Below are positions 50,614 to 61,790 of a stretch of 64,000 bases of DNA, piece after piece. Each line of letters begins with the position of its first letter. Within the stretch, counting starts at the first letter, position 1. A program made the position numbers and the translations under genes. The notes beneath the pieces are model-generated. The model made no database searches. It was not told where the DNA came from and saw nothing but the letters and a program-made list of their open reading frames with translations. Source of the stretch: Nicotiana tabacum. Taxonomy: Eukaryota > Streptophyta > Magnoliopsida > Solanales > Solanaceae. The DNA lies in contig NC_134103.1 in NCBI RefSeq assembly GCF_000715075.1, positions 72,851,519 to 72,915,518 of the forward strand. The letters are read 5' to 3'.

Positions 50614-53546
50614 GTGATGACCCAAAATGTCATCTTTAAATTTAATAATTAATTCTGTGTTCTAAGACCTCAAAAAGTACTATTTATCATTTCTCGACTT
50701 GCGTGTGCAGTCCGTATAATTTTCCAGAAAGTTTTTGTGTGAAAATGGATTAAAATGTGAAATAGAATTTTAAAACTCAACTGAGTTGACTTTGGTCAAT
50801 ATTTTGAGTAAACAAACTCGGATCAGTGTTTTGACAGTTTTGGTAGGTCCGTATCGTAATTAGGGACTTGGGCGTATGCCCGGAATCGAATTCCGAGGTC
50901 CCTAACCCGAGATATAGAATTTTAATGAAAAATTAAAAGTTTGAAAGCTTAATGGGTTTTAAGAATTTACTGATGGTGGATTTATTGACACCGGGTCTGT
51001 ATTTTAGTTCCGGAGACCGGTATAGGTCCACTATAATATTTATGACTGGTCTTCCGAATTTGGTGAGAAACGGAGTTGATTTGACGTGACTCGGACATCT
51101 GGTTGTGAAAATATAAGTTTTAAAGTTTTCTTGAAAATTTCATTCGATTTGGGGTTCAATTCATAGTTCTAGGTGTTATTTTGGCGATTTATCGCGCGAG
51201 CAAGTTCCTATGATATTTTAGAACTTGTGTGCATGTTTGGTTTGGAGCTCAGAGGGCTCGGGTAAGTTTCGGATGCTCAACAGGCCATTTTGGACTTAAG
51301 GAAGATGGCTGATTTTCTTGTGTTTTGTTGCAGAATTTTTCTTCATCGCGTTCGCGGGGGAGATCTCGCGATCGCGTAAGGTAATCTGAGAGGCCAGCCA
51401 AAGTTTTTCTTCGCATTCGCGAATTTGAGGATGCGATCGCGTAGGGGTGTGAAGTGGTGCTTCACGAACGCGTGGCCAAGGTCGCGTTCGCGTAGAGTTG
51501 AAGAGGCTAAAGCTGAGCCACGCGCTTTACTCATCGTGATCGCGTAAGTCTGAGAGTCAGAGCATCGCGTTCGCGTGGTGTTTTACGCGTTCGCGTAGAG
51601 TAAATTTCTGGGGTAACAAAGTAGAGCTTCGCGATCGCGAGGCTATTCACGCGATCGCGATTAAGGAATCACTAGGCAGAATCCATAAATTCGGAAATCG
51701 CCATTTTTACTCATTTTTTAGTTTTAAGTATCGGAGTTGGGCGATTTCAAAGGAGATTTTCACGACTTTGAAGTGGGTAAGTATTTTATAACCAAAAATG
51801 ATTATATTTCATGAATCCATGTCTATATTCATCCTGTATTTCGGATTTAGATGCAAGAAATTAGAAATTTTATAAAACTTTCCAAAAATAAAAAATTAAA
51901 ATTTGAAGGTCCATTTGACATCGGAATTTGATAATTTTTGAATGGTTGGACTCGTCTCGGAATGGGTATTCGGATTCCGTAAGTTTTTCCAAGATTCGAG
52001 ACATGGGCCCTACTGACGATATTTTATATGAATTTCGGATTTTAATCCGGAAAATTAGTAAATTCATATGGAATTAATTCCTATGATTTATATTGAGTAT
52101 ATTGAATTGTTTATGACTAGATTTGAGAATTTCGAAGACAAATTCGCGAGGCAAAGGTGTATTGGATTCTTAAATTTGGTTGCAAAGCGAGGTAAGTGTC
52201 GTGGTTAATCTTGACTTGAGGGAATAGAACCCTTAAATTATTTGTTATGTGAAATATATGTGAACGACGTATAGGCGAGGTGACGAGTGTCTATGCGTTG
52301 TCAAATTAATTATTTTCATAATTACTTGAAAAATCATAAATCGTTTTAAATCATGAATTAATTATTATATTAATTGTTTCACTCGTATTCCTTGTCAAAT
52401 ATTAATTTTTGAATTCCTACAATAATTGTTACATGCTTATTTGACTTATGTGTCTTAATTGCTATTTGACATTTACCATATTAAATATTAAACTGTCTAT
52501 TTTCTCCATGATTTACACAATTAATTATTAATTATCATTGTTTGTTCATAAATAAATTATAATTATTGTGTGTCTTGATGCTTAATAGTTTCTTATTGAA
52601 CGTGGTATTTATTGGAGTAATTTTTATTATATTTATGAGTTGTTAAAATATATTGGGGGATCGGGTTGCACGCCACAACGGAAATAAAAGTAAATATATA
52701 TTGGGGGATCGGATTGCACGCCGCAACAGACTTATTAAAAGTTCATATTGGGGGATCGGATTGCACGCCGCAACAGACTTATTTAAAAGTCTATATTGGG
52801 GGATCAGATTGCACGCCGCAACAGATTTATTTAAAAGTCTATATATACTTGACTAAAATGAATATATTTGAGGATTGAATATGAATATATTGTGGAAGCG
52901 TATTGCACGCTGCAACGGAAATTGATAGAAATAATAATTGGTTATGACTGCTGAATTGGCTTTAACTGTTAAAATAAGTTACCTGATTTATTTTTATTAT
53001 TGTTGTTATTACTATTATTGCGTACATGTTAATGTAAGTGACCTGCCTTAGCCTCGTCACTACTTCGTCGAGGTTAGGCTCGGCACTTACCAGTACATGG
53101 GGTCGGTTGTACTGATACTACACTCTGCACTTCTTGTGCAGATTTCGGAGTCGGTCCCAACGGCGTAGCATAGACTTACTCGGATTTCAGCTATTCAGAG
53201 GAGGCTTGAGGTATAACTGCACGACGTCCACAGTTTCGAAGTCCCCGTCTACTTTACTTTAGCTATGTGTTTGTTTTCACACAGCTTTTTTTTATTCAGA
53301 CCCTTTATTTGTATTATTCTAGAAGCTCGTGCACTTATGACACCAATTCTGGGATGGTATTTAGACATCACTATTTTTATGGATTATTCACTACATTTCA
53401 GACTTTACTTCCGTATTTGTTTCTTTGTTATTAATCAATTTAAAATTGTTTTAAAATAGATAATATTATTCTAACGTTGGCTTGCCTAGCAAGTGAAATA
53501 TTAGGCTCCATCACGGTCCCGAAGGTGGGAATTTCAGGTTGTGACA
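50614..53546 (+). repeat. 5' LTR of the chromovirus
   Basis: 2,933 bp, TGTGATGACCC...TTGTGACA, ending two bases before the primer site. It contains a CpG-rich palindrome block at 51345-51660 (CGCGTTCGCG, GCGATCGC words), a tandem module at 52650-52915, and the conserved CACTCTGCACTTCTTGTGCA block at ~53120-53140 shared with the other LTRs of this group. Confidence 0.93.
52650..52915 (+). repeat. ~50-bp tandem module in the chromovirus LTR
   Basis: Four good copies and one decayed copy of TATTGGGGGATCGGATTGCA, CGCCGCAACAGACTTATTTA, then AAAGTC, at 52653, 52698, 52746 and 52794, with a remnant at 52890. The ORFs across it are artefacts of its periodicity. Confidence 0.88.
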
Positions 53547-53548
53547 GT

Positions 53549-53561
53549 TGGTATCAGAGCC
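53549..53561 (+). other. Primer-binding site of the chromovirus (tRNA-Met)
   Basis: TGGTATCAGAGCC, two bases after the LTR end (GTGACA, GT). It marks the LTR/internal border. Confidence 0.92.
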
Positions 53562-53729
53562 CTAGGTTACATAGGTCTCACGAGTCACGAGCAAGCTTAG
53601 TAGAGTCTGAAGGATCGGTACGGAGACGTCTGTACTTATCTCTCAGAGGGTACGAAGTTTAAGAACAATATCACTTCTTTCTTATTCTACCATCGATTAT
53701 TGAACCATTCTATTCTTATTCTCTCGCAG

Positions 53730-55290
53730 ATGGTGAGAACGCGTAATACATCTACCGATGGACAGGGACTAGAGCCCCGGGTAGCAACTATGGCCAGTTG
53801 TAGAGGTCGAGGCCGAGTCCGTGCTAGAGGCCGAGGCAAAGGTAGAGCTCAGTCTAGAGCTCGAGCAGCTGCACCTGTGGTAGAATCTCAGGTGGATCTT
53901 CAGGAGGAGGTTCCAGTTCAGAATGTTCTAGTTGGACTAGTTCAGGTCCCGGAAGGATTCATAGCTACTCCGGTGCTTCAGGACGCTCTAGTCTGTTTAG
54001 TGAGTCTTATGGAGGGTGTGGCCCAGAATGGTACATTTCCAGTGGCACCAACGATCTCACGGACTAGGGGAGGAGCACAGACTCCCTCTACTCTCGCTCC
54101 GGAACAAATGGCTCCCCGGAATCAGGCTCCAGCAGCCCCGCCAGTTGGGGTAGTTCAACCAGTTGTTGCGGCACAGACCGGTGATAGGCCCTCCATGTCT
54201 TTTGAGGCCTTATTGAGACTGGATAAGTTTACTAAGCTCTTTCCAGTTCACTTCAGTGTTACACCTTCTGAGGACCCACAGGATTATCTTGACCGCTGCC
54301 ATAAGGTGCTGCGGAACATGAGTATAGTTGAGACCAATGGGGTTGATTTTGATGTATTTCAGATGACGGGTTCTGCCAAGAGATGGTGGAGATATTATAC
54401 CTTGACCAAACCAGTTGGATCACCTGCACTTACCTGGGAGCAGTTCTCTCAGCTATTTCTGGAGAAGTTCCTTCCTATCACACTGAGAGAGGATTACCGC
54501 AAGCAATTTGAGCGTCTACAGTAGCGCAGTATGACTGTTACTCAGTATGAGTCCCGTTTTGTGTATTTAGCCCGTCATGCTCTCCCTTTACTACCTACTG
54601 AGGGAGAGAGAGTGATGAGGTTTATTGAGGGACTCATCACCCTATCAGGCTTCAGATGGCCAAGGAGACCGAAAGTGAGATTTCTTTTTAGGCGGCTGCT
54701 AATGTCGCGAGGAGGATCGAGATGGTTCTTCCACAGGAGAGAGGGTAGAGGTCTGATAAGAGGCCTCGTCAGTTCGGTGGTTTTAGTGTTGCCTCGTCTG
54801 GAGGAAGGGGTAATTTTGGTAGGGGTCATCCTCCCAGACCGTTTCATTCAGCACTTCATGCATCTCCCGGTGCTTCAGGGAGTCACGGTCCTATTATGCC
54901 TTACTCTGGGCAGCCAGCATTTAGTGCACATTCAGCTCCTATCAATGCACCACCACTCCAGAGTTACTATAGCGATTATCCGGCCCATTCAAGTCAGCTT
55001 CAGCTTCAGCAGCCACAACATCAGGATGGGTGTTATGAGTGTGGGAACATTGGTCACATCAGGAGATATTGCCCTAGGTTGGCGAGTAACAGATATCGGC
55101 AGGATTCTCGTGCCATCATACCGGCACCGGTTGCTTCACCGCCTGCTTATCCAGCTAGAGGTAGGGGTCAGACAGCTAGAGGTGGAGGTCAGGCCATTAG
55201 AGGTGGAGGCCAGCCAGTTAGAGGTCGTCCCAGGGACACAGTTCAGAGTGGTGGGGCTAAGCCCCGATTTTATGCTTTTCCAGCTAGGCC
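53730..55290 (+). pseudogene. Chromovirus gag (broken)
   Basis: Start at ATG 53730 (MVRTRNTSTDGQG). A basic Arg/Gly-rich N-terminus is followed by the capsid (FEALLRLDKFTKLFPVHFS, DPQDYLDRCHKVLR, AKRWWRYYTLTKP, FLEKFLP), a Ser/Gly/Pro linker and a zinc knuckle CYECGNIGHIRRYC at about 55030-55075, then RGG-like repeats. Lesions: TAG at 54522-54524 where CAG is expected, a small indel near 54645, and TAG codons at 54689-54691 and 54746-54748 in the shifted frame, also CAG-derived by context. It cannot give full-length Gag. Confidence 0.88.
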
Positions 55291-56663
55291 TGAGGTCGAG
55301 TCATCTGATGCTGTGATCACAAGTATTATTCCAGTTTGCCATAGAGATGATTCAGTTCTATTTGATCCAGGATCTACTTATTCCTATGTGTCCTCCTATT
55401 TTGCTTCATATTTGGTTGTGCCTTGTGATTCTCTGAGTGCTTCTGTGTATGTATCTACACCGGTGGAAGACTCTGTTGTAGTAGATCATGTCTATCGTTC
55501 ATGTGTGGTTACTATCGGTAGTCTTGAGACTAGTGTGGATCTTCTGCTTCTTGATATGGTAGATTTTAATGTCATCTTGGGTATGGATTGACTGTCACCT
55601 TATCATGCTATATTGGATTGTCATGCCAAGATAGTGACCCTAGCCATGCTGGGGTTACCTCGTTTAGAGTGGAAAGGAACTCTTGGTCATTCTGCTAGCA
55701 GGGTTATTTCTTATATGAAAGCTCGACGTATGGTAGAGAAAGGGTGTCTAGCCTATTTGGCTTATATTCGTGATCCCAGTGCGGATGTTCCTTATATGGA
55801 CTCGGTACCAGTTGTTCGTAAATTTCCAAAAGTATTTCCTGCAGATTTGCCAGGGATGCCACCCGACAGAGATATTGACTTCTGTATTGATTTAGCTCCG
55901 GGATCTCAGCCCATTTCTATCCCACCATACCATATGGCCCCTCCGAACTTGAAAGAATTGAAGGAGCAGTTACAAGACTTGCTTGATCAGGGATTCGTTA
56001 GACCCAGTGTCTCGCCCTGGGGTGCACTAATACTATTTGTAAAGAATAAAGATGGCTTTATGTGGATGTGTATAGATTATCGCCAATTGAATAAGGCCAC
56101 TATCAAAAACAAATATCCGCTGCCAAGATTTGATGACTTATTTGATCAGCTTCAGGGCGCCAAGGTATTTTTGAAGATTAATTTGAGGTCTGGTTACCAT
56201 CAGTTGAAGATTAGGGCATCTGATGTTCCTAAGACAGCTTTTCGGACTCGGTATGGGCATTACGAATTCCTAGTTATGTCATTTGGGTTGACAAATACCC
56301 CAGAAACATTTATTGATTTGATGAATCGGGTATTCAAGCCCTATTTGGATTCTTTGGTGGTTGTATTCATTGATGATATCTTGATTTACTCCAGTAGTCG
56401 AGAGGAGCATGAGCAGCTTCTTCAGAGTGTGCTTCATACTTTGAAGAATATTCAGTTATATGCCAAATTTTCAAAATGTGAGTTTTGGTTAGACTCAGTT
56501 GCCTTTTTGGGGCATGTTGTATCGGCAGAAGGCATAAAGGTAGATCCTAATAAGATTGAGGTTGTTCACAATTGGCCTAGACCTACTTCAGTTACGGAGA
56601 TTCGGAGTTTCCTGGGTTTAGGAGGTTATTATCGTCGGTTCGTGGAAGGGTTTTCATCTATAG

Positions 56664-59388
56664 TGTAATGACCCGGCCGGTCGTTTTGAATATTACAACC
56701 ATGTCTCCCCATTTACTGCTCAAATTGTACTTTACAGTTGTTGTATGAATTACCGGGGTAATTGGTTCAGGTCCGGTGAGGTTTTGGAATGACTTGGAAT
56801 ACTTAGTTCCAAGGTTTAAAGCTTAAGTTAAAATAGTGATTGTATGTCGACTTATGTGTAAATGACCTCGGAATGGAGTTTTGATAATTCTAATAGATCC
56901 GTATGGTGATTTTGGACTTCGGAGTGTGTCCGGAAAATTATTTGGAGGTACGTAGTGGAATTTGGCTTGAAATGCCGAAAGTTGATTTTTTGGGAAGTTT
57001 GACCGGGGGTTGACTTTTTGATATCGAGGCCGGAATCCAATTCTGGAAATTGGAATAGATTCGTTATTTCATTTATTACTTGTGTACAAAATTTAAAATC
57101 ATTCCGGATTGATTTGATGTATTTCGGCACAAGATATAGAATTTGAAAGTTCAAAGTTCATTAGGCTTGAATTGAGGTGCGATTCGTGGTTTTAGCGTTG
57201 TTTGATATGATTCGAGGCTTTGACTAAGTTCGTATGATGTTTTAGGACTTGTTGGTATATTTGGTTAAAGTCCCGAGGGGCTCGGGTGAGTTTCGGGGTG
57301 ATTTCGGATCATTTCTAGGCTATTTTTAATTGATTGTTTCTGCCTACAGAGGTGTGCATCGTGATCGCGAACATTTGGTTGCGTTCGCGAAGAGCAAACA
57401 ACAGTTTGGGGCCTTGTGAATCGCAATCGTGGAAGCCCTTTCGCGATCGCATAGAATAAATCTATGCTGCACTAACTCGATTTTGGAAGCTTATATCTCG
57501 CAATCTGTAAGGAATTTGGAGATGATCCAAAAATAAAAGTTGTAGCCCTTGATGTCTAGTTTTCTTAAAGGTAAATGATTTGTGATTTGAAGTTGTGTAC
57601 AAAAGGTTATGGTGGATATATTATAGGTTGTCTGGGAAGAGTTTGGAAATCTCTGTTGTACATGGCTGAATTTGGAAGCTTATATCTAGAAATTTATAAG
57701 GAATTGGGAGATGAGAAACAAATGAAAGTTATAGTTCTTGATGTCTAGTTTGTAGAAAGTTAAACCATTTACAATTTGGAGTTTTGTACAAAAGGTGATG
57801 ACCATTACACTAGAGGCTATCTGGAAGAGTTGGGGGAGTTTGTTCTTCGCGATCGCGAAGAGCAATTTTGGGGCTGAAAATTTTTGTGCTTCGCGATTTT
57901 AACACATTTGGAGCTATGGATCTCGGATTGAAGCGATTTTTGAGGTGATTTTCACCATATGGATTGGGATTCGAGGCGTTTGGAGGCCAATTCACAAGGC
58001 AAAGGAATAGCGAAGTAAATAATTACACGGTTTGAGGTAAGTAACACTTCTAAACTTAGTTCTGAGGGTATGAATCCCCGAATTTAGTATGATATGAATT
58101 GTTTGAAAGTGACACACACGATAGGTGACGAACATGTAGACGTGCACCACAGAAAATGTGTCTTGAAGTTGTAAAATTAAAGAATCATGTTATTATCTGA
58201 ACATGTGGCACGTGTTAGAGGAATTTAGCGGAGGCTAGTAAGAAAGATCATGTTTAGGCTATGTGCCGATATTTTAAGACCCATGGGGTCGTGATGATGT
58301 TGAATTAATTGTTCTAAAATATACATTTCACACTCAGTAATAATTGCCTAGTGTAAGGATATTTATGAGATTGAGCTGCGCAACGCAGTAGGCCATTTGG
58401 CTATATTGGCTTTATATCACGCTTGGGCTGAAGGAGCCTCTCCGAGAGTCTGCACACACCCCCAGTGAGCGTGGTCGACTTATAGCGCTTGGGCTGAAGG
58501 AGCCCTTCCGGAGTCTATACACCCCCAGTAAGCGTGGATGATTATATATATTCGAGATGGATTTCCCAGGGCATGGACTTGCCTTACTTACTGCTTATAT
58601 ATATATGTTTGGGATGGATTTTCCCAGGGCATGGACTCGCCTTACTTATTTATATTGTAATTAATTACCTGAACATGGATCTTGTCCGTATCATTTGCAT
58701 TTGGGGATAAATTACCCCAGGGCTGGATTAGCCTTATACGGTACTGAATGACTGACTGTCAATCGATGTGTATATATATACGGGTTGAAACCCCTAGGGC
58801 TGGACTAGCCATAAACTTTACCGAGTGACCGAATAATTGGTGACCAGTATCTACAAGAGGTCTTGCTACTGAGATATCATATTCCTTATATCATGCAGTA
58901 TTGATCTATTTCACTTGTACTGAGTTTATCTGTTGAACTTGAAAGCATGCCTACATTTTTGTACCATTATTTTTACTGGACTGTCCCTGCGGAGCTCATC
59001 ATTTCTTTCAGCCTAGAGGTTAGTCTTGTTACTTATTGAGTTAGTTGTACTCATACTATACTCTGCACCTCGTGTGCAGACCCATGTACTTTCGGACACG
59101 TAGATTATTAGATTTCAGAGTACTATCAATTAGAGACTATCAAGGTAGTTGCTTGGCGTCTGTTGACCTTGTCTCTCTTTCCTTCAGTTATTTTATTGTT
59201 CTATACTTTCAGGTAGTGGTTTTTATCAGTCAAACATTGTATTCACATTATATACTTATGTACTCAGTGACACCGGGTTTTGAGATTTCTTCCGCTGAAT
59301 TTAATTATTTTATTTTCAAATTTAAAATAAATGTTGGTTTATTGGGATTTTTGGCTTGCCTAGTATTGACATAGGCATCATCACGACA
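56664..59388 (+). repeat. LTR (2.7 kb) inserted in the chromovirus RT gene
   Basis: Starts TGTAATGACCCGGCCGG and ends ATCATCACGACA. No internal region, so it looks like a solo LTR. It contains the group's hallmarks: a short CpG block (57355-57450 and 57845-57900), tandem modules (58420-58820) and ACTCTGCACCTCGTGTGCAG near its end. It is flanked by a perfect 27-bp duplication of the coding sequence (56637-56663 and 59389-59415), not the expected 5 bp. Removing the insert and one copy restores the pol frame. Confidence 0.85.
58420..58820 (+). repeat. Tandem modules in the inserted LTR
   Basis: Two copies of a ~65-bp unit (GCGCTTGGGCTGAAGGAGCC, then CACCCCCAGTGAGCGTGG) are followed by about four copies of a ~60-bp unit (GGGATGGATTTTCCCAGGGC, then ATGGACTCGCCTTACTTA), the last ones decayed. 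They occupy the same place in the LTR as the 52650 module in the host element but have unrelated sequence. Confidence 0.8.
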
Positions 59389-61513
59389 GGTTCGTGGAAG
59401 GGTTTTCATCTATAGCAAGCCCATTGACCAGACTGACCCAGAAAGGTGTCCCATTCAGATGGTCAGACGAGTGTGAGTTGAGCTTTCAGAAGCTCAAGAC
59501 TACTTTGACTACGGTGCCAGTGTTGGTATTACCCACAGGTTCAGGATCGTATACGGTATATTATAATGCATATCACATTGGGCTTGGTGCAGTATTAATG
59601 CAAGATGACAGGGTGATTGCATATGCATCGCGACAATTGAAAGTTCACGAGAAGAATTATCCTGTTCATGACTTAGAACTGGCAACCATTGTTCATGCGC
59701 TGAAGATTTGGAGGCATTACCTCTACGGTGTCTCGTGTGAGGTATTTACTGATCATCGTAGCCTTCAGTATCTATTCAAACAAAAAGATCTTAATTTGAG
59801 GCAGAGAAGATGGTTGGAGTTGTTAAAAGACTATGATGTCACTATTTTGTATCACCCCGGAAAGGCCAATATGGTGGCTGATGCTTTGAGTAGAAAGGTT
59901 GTGAGTATGGGCAGTCTTGCATATATTTCGGTTGGTGAGAGGCCATTAGCTGTAGATGTTCAGACTTTGGCTAATCAGTTCGTGAGGTTAGATGTTTCAG
60001 AACCCAATCGTGTTCTAGCTTGCACAGTCGCTCGGTCTTCTTTATATGAGCGCATCAGGGAGAGGCAGTATGATGATCCTTATTTACTTGTCCTTAAGGA
60101 CATGGTGCGGCACGGTGATGCCAAGCAGGTTATTGTGGGGGAAGATGGAGTTCTGCGAATGCAGGGTCGTATTTGTGTGCCTAATGTTGACGGGCTTCAT
60201 GAATTAATTCTTGAAGAGGCACACAGTTCCAGATATTCTATTCATCCAGGAGCCGCCAAAATGTATCAATATTTACGACAAAATTATTGGTGGAGGAGAA
60301 TGAAGAAGGATATAGTTGCATATGTAGCTCGGTGTCTAAATTGTCAGCAAGCCAAGTACGAGCATCAGAGACCTGGTGGTTTGCTTCAGAAGTTAGAAAT
60401 TTCTGAGTGGAAGTGGGAGCGTATCACTATGGGTTTTGTTGTTGGGCTCCCACGGACTCAGAGAAAATTTGACGCAGTTTGGGTCGTTGTGGACAGGTTG
60501 ACCAAGTCAGCACATTTCATTCCAGTGGCAGTTATCTATTCTTCAGAGCGGTTAGCTAAAATTTGCATTAGTGAGATTGTCCGCCTACACGGTGTGCCTG
60601 TGTCTATTATTTCAGATCGAGGTACGCAATTTACCTCACACTTCTGGAGGACTGTACAGCGTGAATTAGGCATGCGGGTTGAGTTGAGTACAACATTTCA
60701 TCCACAGACAGACGGACAGTCAGAGCACACTATTAAGATATTGGAAGATATGCTTCGCGCTTGTGTTATAGACTTTAGAGGTTCTTGGGATCAGTTCTTG
60801 CCACTTGCGGAGTTTACTTATAATAATAGCTACCAGTCGAGCATTCAGATGGCTCCATATGAGGCATTATACGGAAGGCGATGTCGTTCGTCAGTTGGCT
60901 GGTTTGAACCGGGAGAAGCTCGGTTGTTGGGTACCGATTTAGTACAGGATGCCTTGGATAAAGTCAAGGTTATTCAGGATCGACTTCGCACAGCTCAGTC
61001 TAGGCAAAAGAGTTATGCCGACCATAAAGTTCGTGATATTGCATTCATGGTTGGAGAAAGAATATTGCTCCGAGTTTTACCTATGAAAGGTGTAATGAGG
61101 TTCGGAAAGAAGGGCAAGTTGAGCCCTAGGTATATTGGACCCTTTGAAATTCTTGAAAGGGTGGGGGAAGTAGCCTACAGGCTTGCACTACCACCTAGTT
61201 TATCAGCAGCTCATTCGGTGTTCCATGTGTCTATGCTCCGAAAATATCATGGTGATACGTCCCATATTTTAGATTTCAGCTCAATCCAATTGGATAAGGA
61301 TTTGACTTATGAGGAGGATCCGATAGCTATTCTAGCCCGGCAGGTCTGACAGTTGAGGTCTAAGAGTTATCCTTCAGTTCGGGTGCACTGGAGAGATCAG
61401 CCGGTAGAGGCATCTACCTAGGAGTCCGAGCCGGACATGCGGAGTAAATATCAACACTTATTCACCAGCTCGGGTACTTTTTCTAACTTTGTTCGAGGAC
61501 GAACATTTGTTTT

Positions 61514-61525
61514 AGAGGTGGAGAA
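61514..61525 (+). other. Polypurine tract of the chromovirus
   Basis: AGAGGTGGAGAA directly before the 3' LTR start TGTGATGACCC. It primes plus-strand DNA synthesis and confirms the LTR border. Confidence 0.85.
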
Positions 61526-61790
61526 TGTGATGACCCAAAATATCATCTTTAAATTTAATAATTAATTCTTTGTACTAAGACCTCGAAAAGCACTATTTAT
61601 CATTCTTCGACTTGCGTGCGCAGTCCGTATAATTTTCCGGAAAGTTTTTGTGTGAAAAATGGATTAAAATATGAAATAGAGCTTTAAAACTCAACTAAGT
61701 TGACTTTGGTCAACAATTTGAGTAAACGGACTAGGATTAGTGTTTTGACAGTTCCGGCAGGTCCGTATCGTAATTTTGGACTTGGGCGTA
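61526..61790 (+). repeat. 3' LTR of the chromovirus, first 265 bp
   Basis: Closely matches 50614-50878 of the 5' LTR, up to GACTTGGGCGTA. There the sequence switches to a new LTR start. The remainder should lie beyond the window if the break is an insertion. Confidence 0.9.

Larger units (their letters stand above)
55291..61475 (+). pseudogene. Chromovirus pol with chromodomain remnant (broken, split)
   Basis: Protease with DPGSTYSYVS (55360; the family has D-S/T-G); TGA at 55589-55591 where Trp is expected. RT 55850-56660: [37 protein letters not shown] catalytic box, [13 protein letters not shown]. The insertion at 56664-59388 interrupts here. RNase H follows ([31 protein letters not shown]). 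Integrase: zinc domain (H-H, then CLNCQQAK), core D at [13 protein letters not shown] at [11 protein letters not shown] at [10 protein letters not shown]. The C-terminal [19 protein letters not shown] leads to a chromodomain cut by TGA 61347-61349 and TAG 61419-61421. Confidence 0.9.

Noticed and set aside
52653..52878. Two ORFs with repeated DRIARRNR- and WGSDCTPQQ-like units
   Set aside because: They are readings of the ~50-bp LTR tandem module.
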